Origin: Bidens hawaiensis
Taxonomy: Eukaryota > Streptophyta > Magnoliopsida > Asterales > Asteraceae
Length of the DNA stretch: 64,000 nt
Reading direction: 5' to 3'
Assembly (NCBI GenBank): GCA_021521415.1
Contig: JAIQDT010003810.1
Span: 62,001 to 126,000, forward strand
Part shown: positions 21,650 to 35,256 of the stretch, piece by piece
Position numbering within the stretch: the stretch's first letter is position 1
Layout: each line of letters starts with the position of its first letter
The notes under the pieces: model-generated
Databases searched by the model: none
Told to the model about the DNA's origin: nothing
The model's input: the letters and a program-made list of their open reading frames with translations, nothing else
Position numbers and translations under genes: made by a program

Positions 21650-22635
21650 TCCTCTTTTATTACTTACACATGTATGGTTTGCTTTTTCATGATGTTTTTT
21701 GGTAGAGGAGAAAAATGATCTCATCCATTAAAAACTGAAAACCTTTAATGCACCGTTGATGCATATGTCAATATGTGTAAAACTAGACCTTACTCGATGG
21801 GACTTTTCAATGTATTTCTTATTTTAGTAATAATCGGTAGGTGGTGTATTAATTTATGAGCTAATTAATTTACGCCTAGAATGTTACACATGTGAGGTCA
21901 CATTGTTTATTGTCCAGTAAAAAGATAGGTGCCTAAGAATTAACCCAATTCACTTATAAATATAAAACAGATCTACTTTAATTTGTTCTTTTATATATTC
22001 TTTGATAAATCATGAAGTATCTTGCTTTCTTCTTCACTTTTTACATAATCATAGCCTGATTATAGCCATGCATATGATATAAACCATCAAGAAGGTACAA
22101 TTAATTTCCTCTCGCGTCTAAGAACATTTCTTAAATTACAATAGCAATCAAGGAAGTTTGTATCAATTGGTTTAACCTTCATAAAGATAGATCGCAATGA
22201 AATTTGACTAACGGTTGAAGTCACCATACTTTAAAATTGTAGAGATTAATCTAAGAGTGTCTTAGAAACCGTGAATTGTCACAACGACCCATAACAAGAC
22301 AATCCATGTGCATGATTGGAAGATGTTCTCTCCACAAGAATATACATGTGAGTGCCCGTGCGACATCAACCTACATTTTGAAAATTAAGGATGATTTTAA
22401 TGTTTGGTTAAATGATAAACGTCTTTTGTGTAACGAAAAACACCACACGGAATAGATTCATAGAACACACAAATAGTAAGTAAATATATATAACATATCC
22501 ACATCCTTGTGCTAGTCCCAAAATCACCTATTTGTCTTGCCAAACCTTGGTAATACATATACCTCTATCTTGGTTATATCAATCACCGGGTGAAGCTCCG
22601 ATTTGACACCATCTTCATCTTATTACATTTAAGTA
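21650..22635. other. Intergenic, downstream of nsLTP
   Basis: No gene recognised. The phrase 'gtgagtgcccgtgcgacatc' (22350-22369) resembles a worn minus-strand Helitron 3' hairpin, but no CTAG end or opposite terminus was found. Confidence 0.35.
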
Positions 22636-23372
22636 AAATGAAAGATACACCATGCTTCATTAGGACTAATACCACTATTAAGACCTATGATACGTACTCC
22701 ATTAAAGGTATCACAACTCTTAAGACAAATGTGACCCATTAAGACATTATGAACAAATACATTTCACTGGAACCATATATTAGTCATTATAACATAATCT
22801 ACGACCCAGTACGGCATCTTAAACCCCATGATGCTCCATTAGGGGCTATATGGACTCTTAAGACCAAATATGTTTCCATTATGACATACATCGGTTATGA
22901 TAATTCATTACAACCTAATACGAGTATATGTAACACAATCTAACACATTAAGACTAACACCTACATAAGCCACATGATGCTTCATCAATAGCTATATGCC
23001 TAATATGACTTATTAAAATACGTATAAGCTATTGCAACTTACTAAGGTCTATCATGCCCCCCATTAAGAGGTATCATGTTTCTCAAGAGTAAGGACCTGA
23101 TATGGTGTATTAAGACCGTGTGAGCCATTTAAACTCATCACCATTTAAAGTCTATGGTGATCTACCAAGAGCTATAAATTAAGACCCAACATGTCCCATT
23201 TAGACAAGCATACGCCAGTATATCCAATGTGAGCTATTAATATTATAACTCGTTACTAAGACACACGAGAGTTATTAACTTATTATAACTCGTTACTACC
23301 TAGTTTGAGCTATTCCGTATAATCTAATCAATTAAGACATAACACGAGCTACTTTTTATAAGATTAACCTAT
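22636..23372. repeat. Degenerate short-period repeat tract with CATTAAGAC words
   Basis: Over about 740 bp the words CATTAAGAC, CATTAGGAC, TATTAAGACC, CATTAAGAGG, CATTTAGAC and AATTAAGAC recur every few tens of bases, often followed by 'ctatgat', 'tatgat' or 'cacgagct'. It reads as a decayed minisatellite or satellite block. No coding signal. Confidence 0.5.
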
Positions 23373-24164
23373 AAATACTTTTCTTGTGAGGTTAACTATA
23401 GATAAACTGTTTTTTTTTTTTAATTTTATTTATCGATTAACCTTATATTTTCTATAATCTTTCAGTTACCGGTATCCTTCTATTTCACATATCAAAAGCA
23501 TAGTAGAATATAGAAAATTCAAAATCATTCAACTTATTTCTTCAAAACTAATATAACAACAAAAATAATATTTACTTAAACCTACAAAAAGTAACACACA
23601 CATAACACAGGACGAACGGGTTTAGAAAGAATCATACGGGAGGGCACAACATTGCCTAAGGTGAAGAATCGGAGATGATGTGACAAAGAACGCGAGATAG
23701 AGAAAACACAAGAATTACCATGACCATTTCGTTTCGAAGATGCAACAAAACAAAGAGAAACAAAACATAACATCACGAGACCTCCCCGTACCCTTTAACA
23801 AACTTTGTATTAAGATACTCTCTATTTAAAACTTTTCTACAAGATTCAATATATAGTCGGTCAATAACGTAAACCACAAGTCTCAAAAGTCAAACACATC
23901 TTCTTCACCCTTTTCATGAGACTGGACTTGTCACAGTTTTCACATGCAGGCGTCTCCATCAACATACATAATAATAAATCATTCATTACACCGTCAAACC
24001 CTAGCTCACCAGCAATCAACAACCACACTAATCTCCCAAATCCATCGATCAATTCGTGTTTCTCCTACAGGTATATCACTAGCTCTATAGATCTCACCTA
24101 ACACAAACTGTTCACGTGCTTAATTTTCAACTTATACGTGATTTATTGCCTCTGTAGTTGTTAA
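23373..24164. other. Spacer and presumed 5' region of the MIRO gene
   Basis: No TATA box is clear. A possible 5' UTR intron runs from CAG|GTATAT (24071) to TCTGTAG| (24156), leaving a short leader before the ATG at 24165. Confidence 0.4.
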
Positions 24165-24646
24165 ATGTCCGGCGGCTCACCGATTCCAACTCGCCGGACT
24201 ACTGTCCGCGTTGTAGTCATCGGTGATCGTGGCACCCGTAAGTCAAGCCTAATTGCGGCAGCTGCATCGGAGAGTTTTCCTGAGACTGTTTCGCCTGTGC
24301 TTCCTCCGACTCGTCTTCCGGCGGATTATTATCTGGATAATGTACCCGTCACGATAATCGACACTGCGTCTAGGTTTAAATTGTGTATTAGGCATTTTCG
24401 ATATGTTTAATTGATTAAATTATGCGGTTGTTTATAATTAGGTTTGTGTATTGGATTGTTAATGTAGTTTGGAAGGTAAAGCTAAGTTAGAGGAGGAATT
24501 GAAGCGAGCGGATGCTCTGGTGTTAACTTATGCTTGTGATAAACCGGATACGCATACTCGGCTTCAGACGTTCTGGATTCCGGAAGTTCGTCGCCTGAAG
24601 GTTTGTATTAATTAGTATTTGTTTATTTTATGATGTCTGTATTTAG

Positions 24647-24859
<213 letters not shown>

Positions 24860-25391
24860 TGAATTTTGTTTAAGTTTAATTAATGATATAAAGTTCTCGA
24901 GTGTTCAAGTTTAATGGTAGTTCTTGTTATAATGGGAGAATTAGATTATTAAAAAGATAATCTTTTTCTGTCTTATGGCCACCCTTAACATGTTATATTA
25001 CTTATTGTCGTATGTTGGGCATTAATTACTTCCTCTTTCATGAATTCTGAAGTTATAGTCTCATATATCCCCTTTCTTCTTTTGAACATATTCCAAGTAA
25101 AAGCATAACGGTTACGACACAATGCAATGTGTTTTGATTTTATATGATTTAGCAATAACCCTATAGTCGTGCTGGGAATTTGTGAAAACATCTAGATCAT
25201 AAAGACAGTTCCACCAGATTGAGCTTGTTGTATTAGTAAAGTAAAATCATTTTTGTGATATTTAATCTTATACTGTTCCTGCATGCGTTTGGTGAAATAA
25301 GAATGTATGAATTTTGTTTGCTGCATCTTAGTCTTACCTTTTCAGTTTTTCTCATGAGTGGATACACAACCTTTTATATCTTGTTTTGTAG

Positions 25392-25592
<201 letters not shown>

Positions 25593-26728
25593 TGATAAGA
25601 AAGTTTCATACTTTTGTTTTATGATGAGTTATAGATCTTTTCTGTTTTCATGACAGGTTAAGTGTTTCAATGCACCTCTACAACCTGCTGAAATAGTGGG
25701 TGTTAAGAGAGTTGTTCAAGAGAAGGTCCCGGAAGGGGTCAATGACTTTGGGCTTACCCTAACAGGGTTTCTTTTTCTCCATGCACTATTTATCGAGAAA
25801 GGCCGCCTTGAGACAACGTGGAGCGTCTTGCGTAAATTTGGATACAATGATGATCTTGAACTTCGTAAGGAGAATCTTCCAGTGCCATCTAAAAAGGCTC
25901 CTGACCAGGTAATGCTCTTATTAACTCAACTCAAGTAAATTGTATACATGATCAGTTTTGCTGATATTTTAAATCATATATAATATCTATCGTACTCAGT
26001 ATATCCCACCAATAGCAAAGCTATGGTAGGGTCTGAGGATCATATATATATATATAATATCTAATGTTGGCAATAATCTTTTGTTGGTTTTGTGTTCAAG
26101 TAGAGTGTTGAGTTGACTAATGAAGCTCTAGACTTCCTTATGGGGATTTTCAGTTGTTCGATTCTAACAATGTACGCATTTCTCTCATGTTGTATTCTTA
26201 GTTCTTTTTCATCTTTATTAACTGCATTTTAGATCTTTACTGAATAACTGCTTAGTTAATATTCAGTGATATTATATCTGTTGTTAAAATAGCTTAAAAA
26301 CAGTGATATACTCATTTTCTTCAATTACTATGACCCGTGCCTTTGTAGTGAACTCCCTGTTTTATAGATTTTGAAGTTATTTGTTTATGTTATTATTATT
26401 CTTTGAACTGAAGGTTACATACTGAAGCTTCTAGCTTTTATACATGCATATGTCTCATATATAACTGTTTTCACCTTCTAGGATGGAGCTCTACAAGATT
26501 CTGAGCTTGATGAACTGTTTTCAACTGCACCCGAAAGGTTGGTTGGTTTTCAACTTTATGTGTGCGTTCATTTGATCCTTCATGTTATCTGTTAGTCCAT
26601 TGCATGTGGTATTTTTTTCTTCCGTTTTACCTTGTGTTTTCTTTAATTATTTGTGTTTCATTCATGCTGAGATATAGATTCGTGTAAAACATGATTGATG
26701 AAGTTCTCTTCTAATACACACATATAAA

Positions 26729-26830
26729 TAGGCGTGTAAACAAACCGAACGAACACGAAGAGAGCTTCTCCGTGTTCGTTTTTCTAACTTTAACCGAACA
26801 AATGAACGAGCACGTAGAACACTAGTAAGT
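26729..26830. repeat. Short GAACGAACACGAA element in MIRO intron 7
   Basis: Starts 'aggcgtgtaaacaaaccgaac' and contains 'cgtgttcgttttt' and 'ccgaacaaatgaacgagcac'. It is non-coding and similar in style to 9945-10430 and 29775-30300. Confidence 0.4.
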
Positions 26831-27504
26831 GAATCATAACGTTTCCTTCTTCTGTTCTTATTCCTTATTTGGAAGTTATGACATAAAGTCGTCTGTGCCA
26901 TATGTGGAATCTACAAAAAGCAAGATGAATGATATAACTTTCAGCACAACGCTTCTTTAAGTACTTTTTTTGTGTTGTGACTCACTCAATTGACTAGTTA
27001 ATAGTTATAAGCTCAATAATCGTTTATTCTAATCTACTTTCTCTTTTCAGTCCTTGGGATGAAGGTCCTTACAAGAATAGCATGGAGAGTACTGAATTTG
27101 GGGATATACGACTTTCTGCGTTTCTCTCTCAGGTGCGTGTGATAACACCTTTATTCATAAAACATGGGGATGTAATACTTTAATATACATAAATGGTTTA
27201 CCAAGTATTAATAATTTAATATAATTACTCATCATATCGACTTTATGTTTTTCAAGTTTTGAACATGTAAAGGCATATCTAACATTTGTAAGTTTAGATC
27301 ACTTTCTATACATCTATTGAAATAAAACTTTGTTGAAAGTGTAATTGCATATTTTCAATGTTTGGCCTACTATATCTGTATAAGATCTATTGCTACACTG
27401 TAGCAAATTAATGGATCTAAAATGGACCGTGTTTATTTCATTTGTTATATTAAAAAAAATTACACATCACCCCAGTCCCCAGGTACTAGTTCGGTCCGCA
27501 AGAG

Positions 27505-27728
27505 CATTGGCGAAGCTTCATTGAGGGCCGGGGTGGCCCCGGCCCCCCTTTTTTTGTGCGCAGCAGTGTAAATTTACCCATTTTCGGCCGAAAATTTTTA
27601 TACGTAGTGTAAGTTTAGCCTTTTTCGGCCGAAAATTTGAGCCCGGCCTCCCTCGTTTGTGAAATTTTGTAGATATTTTGAGCTCCCCCCCCCCGCCCCC
27701 GGGTGCCTCAGTCCAAGCTTCGCCACTG
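27505..27728. mobile_element. hAT-type MITE in MIRO intron 8
   Basis: The 224-bp element has TIRs CATTGGCGAAGCTT and, at the other end, AAGCTTCGCCACTG (inverse CAGTGGCGAAGCTT). It is flanked by perfect 8-bp duplications CGCAAGAG (27497-27504 and 27729-27736). CA-initial TIRs and an 8-bp TSD fit the hAT superfamily. The inside is GC-rich and carries the palindrome TTTTCGGCCGAAAA twice. There is no transposase. Confidence 0.85.
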
Positions 27729-29774
27729 CGCAAGAGTATAGATGTATATGTATTATTTCAACTTACATGTGAAAATTTTGGATCCTTAATTTTTCATCTT
27801 GCTGTTATCATTAAAACATATGCTATATAAAGCCACATATATAAGTAAGATATACAGAAAAGAAACTTGGATCAGTATAGGTTCAATAATGTAACTCTAT
27901 TCAAGTTATAACTTTAACGGGTCAAATGGGTAAAATAAGATAAAGTGTAGAATGAATTGGCCAGTAACCTTCCAGACCATTCTATTCAATATTACTGAAG
28001 TAATATAATCTTTGTAATCATAGTTGACAGAATTTTCAAATATTTTTGGTTGAAAAGCTTAATGGTAATTATATTGGCTTTTAGGTGTTGTATTGTATAA
28101 CTTGTCTATATACCTATGCGTATACTGACATTACACTTATGATTTCAGTGGGCCTTGATGACGTTACTCGATCCAGCAAAAAGTTTGGCCTATCTGATAT
28201 ACCTAGGATATGCTAATGACCCCGCAACAGCACTCTGTCTTACTAGGAAAAGAACCTTAGATGTTAAAAGACAACAATCAGAGAGACATGTATTTCAATG
28301 CTATGTGTTTGGACCCAAACATGCTGGCAAGTCTTTCCTGCTAAATTCCTTTGTTGGAAGGTAATTCTCTAAAGCTTTTTATATTTCAAAAGTTTTGCTA
28401 AATGTTCTTAGGTTCATAAGTTTATTTCGTCTATTATATCTTGTGAAGATTGTTTACTTTCAGGCCTTTTCAAAACTTGCATGGCTCAAATAGCTATCAG
28501 TCTTATACAGTTAATGCTGTTGACCAGCTTCGGGTGAGAGTTTCTTCTTGAAAAACTGAAAAAGTGATTTTAGAAGTGTACTTGATGATAGTGTATTAAA
28601 AAGTTATCATCTTCTGATTTGATTATTTTTTAGAGATGGAAAATGGGCTGGCTAGCGTAGTTGAGTAATAGGTCAAATTGCTTGACTTTTTATGAGTCAA
28701 AATTTAACGAGTTGAGTCAGGATCTCAAAACACTTTTTGTCTAAATCTGTAATTATTGTATCAAATATGAAATAATACGTGTTTATTTTATTCCAACAAT
28801 CTATTCTTTTAATTAAAATGATTTAGGAGATTTTTGACCCATTTGACCAAATCCACCCATCCTCTACAACTTTTCTATGCCACTAGAGAATAGAAGTATA
28901 CTAATGTGCTTTATACAGGGAACTAAGAAGACTCTTGTATTGCATGAGATTCAAGAAGATGATGTCAAACAGTTTCTATCTAGTAAGGACTCCTTGGCTG
29001 CCTGCGATGTAGCAGTTTTCGTTTGACAGGTCAGCTTCATGCTATACGTTAAAAAACATGGTGACTGCTCATAAATATGTTGGAAAAGTCTAGATAGGAA
29101 TAAAACAGAAAACATGTTCATAAATCTTATAATGTTGAAATTATTATATTTACATAACAAATGACCTTATGTCCGTTCAATCTTGTGGATTGAAGAAATT
29201 GAAGAACTTACAATGATTTCTCTTTGTAAATAACCTACAAGTATACGGTTTTAAAACTATGTTGTGAATTGAAACATTAAAAATCCTTGCTACATGTACA
29301 GAGCAGTAATAAACAGGCAGATTTGGGTATCAGGTCAAACTGGGTTCAGTTTAAAACAGGCAACTTTTATGTGAAAGTCTCAAAACAGGGGTACATGACA
29401 GAATGGATTGCTGACTCGTCAGCACCTTTTTCCCGAATTGATAACATTTTTACAACAGAAGTTATATTCGTAAAAAATGATATAATCTTTTTTAGACAAA
29501 ATGACTTCTATTTCCTGTTTTGGAACACCACGTTGGATTGTTGATCCATCAACAGTAACTTTATTACCAAAATCTATACCATTAAAAAAATGATATAATC
29601 TTCTTAAACAAAGTGACTGCTAATATACCTGTTTTGAAACTATATTATTGAAACACAAACTAAATTGGCTGGTTTCATATCTAGCTAACTTCTAGTATTA
29701 TACCCGTTTTGCTTGTTATTGATTAAATGCTACTGAATTGACCCATTTCTATGCAATTTGGTTGACAGTGCCAC

Positions 29775-30300
29775 CTAGGCATGGTGATGAACCGAACGTA
29801 TAATGAACTTTTCATACATCGTTCGACAATTTCGTTTTTCGTTTTTAAATAAATGAACGAACATGTAGAACATTGTTTGTTCATTTGGTTAACCGAATGA
29901 ACATGAACACATGTATCGATCGTTCTTTTATGTCCGTGAACGTTCATTTACATTTGTTCATTTAAGTTTGTTTTGTTTGTTCGTTTATATATTAATTTAG
30001 ATTCTTTAGGTTCATTAAAATTGTCTAGTTTATGAAATTTTAATATCGTTTATTACTTATTACAATTTAGTCTAGTTTTATTAATTTTTTAGGCTCAACA
30101 AATTGATGTTTACATTTATTTTTAATTGGTTTTCGGGTTTTGCTCAGTTATGTTCATATGTGTTAAGTTCATATATGGTCACTTGTGTCCATTTGCTTAG
30201 TGAACCATTCGTTTATTCTCTTAATGAATGAACACGAATGATATACTACCAAATCGACGGTTTGAAAATTACTACTTCTAGTCTTGGCCTATGGGTAACA
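29775..30300. repeat. GTTCGTT/GAACGAAC-rich element in MIRO intron 11
   Basis: Between 'cacctaggcatggtgatgaac' and 'cttggcctatggg' there are many copies of 'gttcg', 'gttcattt' and 'atgaacgaac'. The outer words 'taggcatgg' and 'ggcctatgg' are weakly inverted. Non-coding. Confidence 0.4.
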
Positions 30301-30774
30301 TAGTAATATTCATATAATATCTAATTGGTTTTTACAGATCGGATGAATATTCCTTAAAAAGAGCATCGGAATTTCTTATGGATGTGGCTAGGCGAGGTGA
30401 AGACACCGGTTACGGTGTGCCATGTCTTTTTGTTGCTGCTAAGGATGACTTGGATTCTTACCCAATGGCAACCCGGGATTCAGAAGCGGTAATTAACTTA
30501 TTTTTAAAAATTTTCTTACCATGAATGAACGTTACACTCACTTCATTTTGCTCTAGATTTGTCGAGAATTAAAAATAGATGCACCCATTCGTATCAGCGT
30601 AAAGAAACGAGAGATGAATAATATCTTTTGGAGGATTGTAAACGCAGCTGAACTTTGTCGTTTGAGTATCCCAGAAACCGAGTATGGAAGAAACATGAAG
30701 CAGTATCGTCGTATTGTTAATCGCTCTCTTGTGCTTGCTTCGGGTAAAACTTCAAAATCATTCACTTAACCCCT

Positions 30775-31233
30775 TGAAGGTCACATGGCTCGAACCAAAT
30801 CAAAAACTGAAAATTTGATTTTTGAGTTTTTGAAAGCCGTTCGGTTTCGGTTTAGGTTCGGTTTTACCAATTTGGCATGAAATTTCTGGGTCGGAAAAAC
30901 TTTTTGGCCCAAATGAAAAAATCTGGGTCTAAATCTTTTTGCTAGTTCATGGTTAATTGATTATTATACATTTGGGCTAAAATATTTAGGGTACATAACT
31001 ACATATTTATTATGTTCTTATGATTTTTCTTAACATCCGAAATTAAAATTAAAAATGAAAATCCATTAGTTTGGTTCGGTTTCTTTGGTTTTAGTTATAT
31101 GCAGAACCGTAACCCAACCGAAACTGCGGTATTTATGAAAACATAAAACCAAACCGTTTGTTTTTGTTTGGTTTGGTTATTTCTGTTTGATTGGCTTCAG
31201 ACCGGTTTTTTCGGTTTTTGCACACCCCTACCG
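30775..31233. repeat. GGTTCGGTTT-rich element in MIRO intron 13
   Basis: Contains 'gttcggtttcggtttaggttcg' (30839-30860) and, near the right end, 'ttttttcggtttttgcacaccccta' up to about 31231, the same 'gcacacccct' terminus style as 1613-1923. The left boundary is uncertain. Non-coding. Confidence 0.4.
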
Positions 31234-31955
31234 CTGGTTAGTATGGCATTGGCGGGCACCATGAAATTTCCCTTACTTGACGCTCGGGAAGGATGTAAAC
31301 GCTTAGTTTTTATTATAATAATATCGTTAACATTTAATTTGACTTTTTTCTAATATTTTGTGTGAGCTTTAAAAAAACACTAAATACACTGTTTTGTTTA
31401 TTTTTTTTCTTTCAATATTTCGATATCAATTTTGACAAAAACGAGTTGTATTCAAAATAAAGTATTTTTTGGTCTCTTAAGCAGCTTTAACTTTGTTTAA
31501 TTTTCTATTCCTCTCAGCATTCTAGTACGCCGTTTTATTTATTTATGTATTTACTTTCCTTTTTTTTGTATTTTACGTTTATTTCTTTTTCCAATTTGAG
31601 TTGATGCATTTTGTTTATTATGTAATTTTTAGAAAAAAATAACATCAATCTTTTATTTATATTTTATTTCTGTTTAGCAAGCAGTTTTAATATGGTGATG
31701 TTAACTGATTTTAAAATTTAAATAAAAACAGTAAATGATGAATGAGGGTGGTGACATGGCGTTGAGGTAGTAGCATACTAGCATAATATCAGAAACTGCA
31801 ACTTGTTATTTCCTTTTCTTTTTGCCTTGTACTCCATATTACACTGCTGTTTATTTAACTTTAGCTGCAAATTTGCAGTTGGTGCGGCTGCAGCTGTAAT
31901 TGCATTGGCAGCATACCGAACCTATGCTTCTAGGAAGAGTCACTCTGCCAGTTAG

Positions 31956-33545
31956 ATTAAACATTAAAGCATCAGCTCCTGTGTTATAGGATCCAGAAAT
32001 AAGCGGTTGGTCGATTGCTTAATATTATTTTTCCGTCCGTTTTAAACTACATTTGTACAAAGAATAGTTTCAACTCTCCTAGGTCCTAGTTTCTAGCCAT
32101 GGTCGGTCGGTTGCTTAATTATCTGTGCATTTTTTTTGTTATTTAAAACTCGGTTTTTGCTAGTGTCTCATGTTCCTATAGATCTTTAAAAAAAGGTCCA
32201 ATAAATGAGGCGAAATTGTTGGTGTCATGGTGTGCATAGTGAAAATGACATGAAGGGTTTGTATGTTAGCACCAATTGGAGATGAAAAGGGTAAAAGGTG
32301 AAGATATTGTTGTCCTGCTTTTGATAAGAAAGAAATCAATAGTGGTGGAGGTGATGGTGGTATATGTATCCATCTCTGATTGGTTTATTAGATGCTTGAT
32401 GACCCCATAAAGATTTCATATTTCTCAATTATGTCACTAAGAATTTAGTGTGTGAGTTGTGATTAATGAAAGTGGGGCTGGGGGAGGTTAGTCTAACTTG
32501 CAATGTGATTGGATTCAGTTTGGATGGATGATCAAACGAAATTCATCTATAGGTATGGTTTTAGGTTATGAGTACTGGGTAAACGCTATTTTATTTTCGT
32601 GTAGACCATGTTTGCAACAACGGGGGCCTCTTAGTGCAAGCTCTTATTATTCGACAGCTCGTCGATTGTTTTTTGGTTCTGTTTCTAGCATTTAATTTTA
32701 AGGCAAATCTTCCCATTTTGGGACCATCATGTTAGCGGCCTGCTTTCACAAAAATAAAAAAAAAAAGTAGTAACTGTTGAATGTAACACGTAATAGCAAC
32801 TTCATCTCATCTTAAAATTTTATATTGTTTATATATTTACGTGACAAAGGAGTCTTTCAATAATGCTAGGATGCTAGCTTTAGAAAAAAAAACTGCACCT
32901 TTAGAAAGATGATTAGAAACACCGATGATTAGACATGATTCTACTTCACTAAATTTGCATTGAGTTTTTAAATTAGCAAGCCGGGATGATATAACAACGC
33001 GTTATCAATCCTACGAAAACTAGACATAATGAACCAAATCAAGTATGACCTAACTTATAGTAATATAGTGTATTGGCAAGTAATTAGTTTCTTTAACACA
33101 AGGAATTAACGGTGAAAATTTCTAACGCTTATGTTCTTATCGCTATTTGGTTTAGAAGAAATTTTGGCTTGCAACAATGCGGAAGAGACAACACGAACAT
33201 AAACGACTAAACACGCAACAGTAACTGAAAATATAAACAACAAAATTCTTATGCTATTTTGGTTTGGTTATAGTGGGGTGGGGGGGGGGGCTACATTCAC
33301 ACCCCCGTTGCTAGAGTTTTTGTTATTAGCGCATAACCAAATAGTACAATTACATAACAAGTATATAAATAATGAACAAGAAACTAATGTGAGCCCGAGC
33401 CCGTGTTTTCCTTGTCACCAATTCGAGCCCAAAACCTAAGCTTTCGCAAATTCTAACAAACATCAATTAACAACAAACTTTAGAAAATGAAAGTGAGCAA
33501 GCAAATGGTTTGAAAATCAATAAGGTGAAAAATACTTGCGAAGGT
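31956..33545. other. Downstream of MIRO; 3' UTR, then intergenic DNA
   Basis: The MIRO 3' UTR should occupy the first few hundred bases. A stretch at about 32601-32695 ('gggggcctcttagtgcaag' then 'ctcttattattcgacagctc') recurs in diverged form at about 33630-33690. No gene recognised. Confidence 0.4.

Positions 33546-33582
<37 letters not shown>
33546..33582. repeat. (ATT)n microsatellite
   Basis: About 12 ATT units. It makes a spurious poly-Ile reading frame. Confidence 0.95.
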
Positions 33583-33583
<1 letters not shown>

Positions 33584-35125
33584 TATTGGCATTTTGTGTG
33601 CGTTTTTAAAACAGGCCACGCTAGGAACAGGGGCCTTCTAGTGCAGGCTCTCATTATTCGACAACTCCCTAGTCCCTTCTTTGATTTCCACTCTGGATTA
33701 TTTGTTAGAATATTTATATAAATATATACTTTTAATCTTCTAAATAGAGTAAGAACATAAAAAAATATTTAATAAACTGAAACTGACTCATCGCCCTCCG
33801 TTTATAAAAGATGACCATATATCATAAGAAAATTACTATTTTGACGCATGTTGTTTCTTCCTTTATCTTTATATTTTTTTTTAGTAAAGTTTGATTTTCG
33901 TCCTTGAGGATCGGTTACTTATGCGAGTTACATCCCTTTTTTTTCAACCGGAATCTTGAGATTTCATGATTCTTGCTAGTTTCATCATATTTTTTAACAT
34001 TAAGTTAAGGGCATTTCGGATGAAACTCGCATAAGTGATCAAACTTAGGTACGAAGATAACATTTTACTCGATTTTTTCTTTAATTTCTTTTAGATTTTT
34101 TATCACTTTTATTTTATATATTTATTAAGTTATGTTAACTAATTAACCTACTTATTTATTTTATAAAGGAATATACTTTTTGTTTTTATCTAACTTATTG
34201 ATTTTCGTTTATTTGAATAAGTATATATTGTATTCTCACTTTAAGTTTATATATTTGTTTTAAAAACTTATTTCTTTAATTAAAATATATTTTTTACATT
34301 TCTTTTATAATTTACTTATTTTTGTTTATTTGATTAAGCTATTTACTATTATCATCAGCCTTTAATACTATTTTGTATATATTACAGAGCTCCTTGAAGT
34401 TTAAAGTTTATTTTGAAATCATACACTCAATCTTTGAATTTAAAGTTTAAAGTTGCTTTTTTACAAAAATTATAAAAATAGGAATATGCTTTTCAGTTGG
34501 TTGATGTTATAGATTATATTTTTGTTTATTGATAATGGTTTTTGTACTTAGCTTGTTGTATCATACCATAATTTGACTGTCATGTTAGTGATGAATTTTC
34601 CTTAGCAAAAGAAAAATAAAACTTTATTATAAAAATAGATAAAACTCGGGTTATATTGTTATTCTAAGTAAAAATATAAAATCTGAAAATGATCTTTGTG
34701 TGTGTATTATGGGCCTTGAGTTGTATGTAATGATGGGTGTAGTTTGAACTTTGTAGGAGAGAAAGAAACAATGAGAAGGAGACAGAGGGGTTGGATTTGC
34801 AAAATCCAAAAGGTGAGTAAATGAATGGCCCATTTTGATATTTTTTGGTGGGGACATCATTAGTCAATTGTATTAGATCATCCCCTTTTATGGAAAATCT
34901 TTTCCTAAAAGTTCTTGTCTATTGCTCACTCTATACATCAATACACATATATTGATAATAGACGGGTGTTCGCGTGATACGACGAAAAACACATGCTTTG
35001 ATAATCAAGTAATAAATCTATGGGTGTATTATTTCGTTTGAAACTGTGAGACCGTTCACTGGTTTGATTTCACAGTTGAAACCGAATAATCATGTAACGA
35101 TGACCCTTATGCCTCTCTATTGAAG
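33583..35125. other. Intergenic, AT-rich
   Basis: No gene recognised. 'gacgggtgttcgcgtgatac' (34961-34980) resembles a decayed minus-strand Helitron 3' hairpin; the CTAG end has become CTAT. Confidence 0.35.
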
Positions 35126-35256
35126 GTTGTACCATGTGCATCAATGGTTGCAAAGCTTGAACGAAAAGCAGGGGCTGGACTCGATGCGCATCAAAATTTT
35201 CACATACGGTTGCCACATGGAGATCCAGGATGGTTCAAATTTTCGGTGAAAAGCAT
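35126..35256 (+). pseudogene. Isolated exon-like fragment of an unknown host gene
   Basis: Between a good acceptor (TATTGAAG|, ending 35125) and a good donor (AT|GTAAGT, 35257) lies an open frame reading VVPCASMVAKLERKAGAG then LDAHQNFHIRLPHGDPG and WFKFSVKS. The composition looks like real protein, but I cannot name the family and see no neighbouring exons. Its position about 150 bp from a Helitron-like end suggests it may be a transposed gene piece. Confidence 0.4.
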
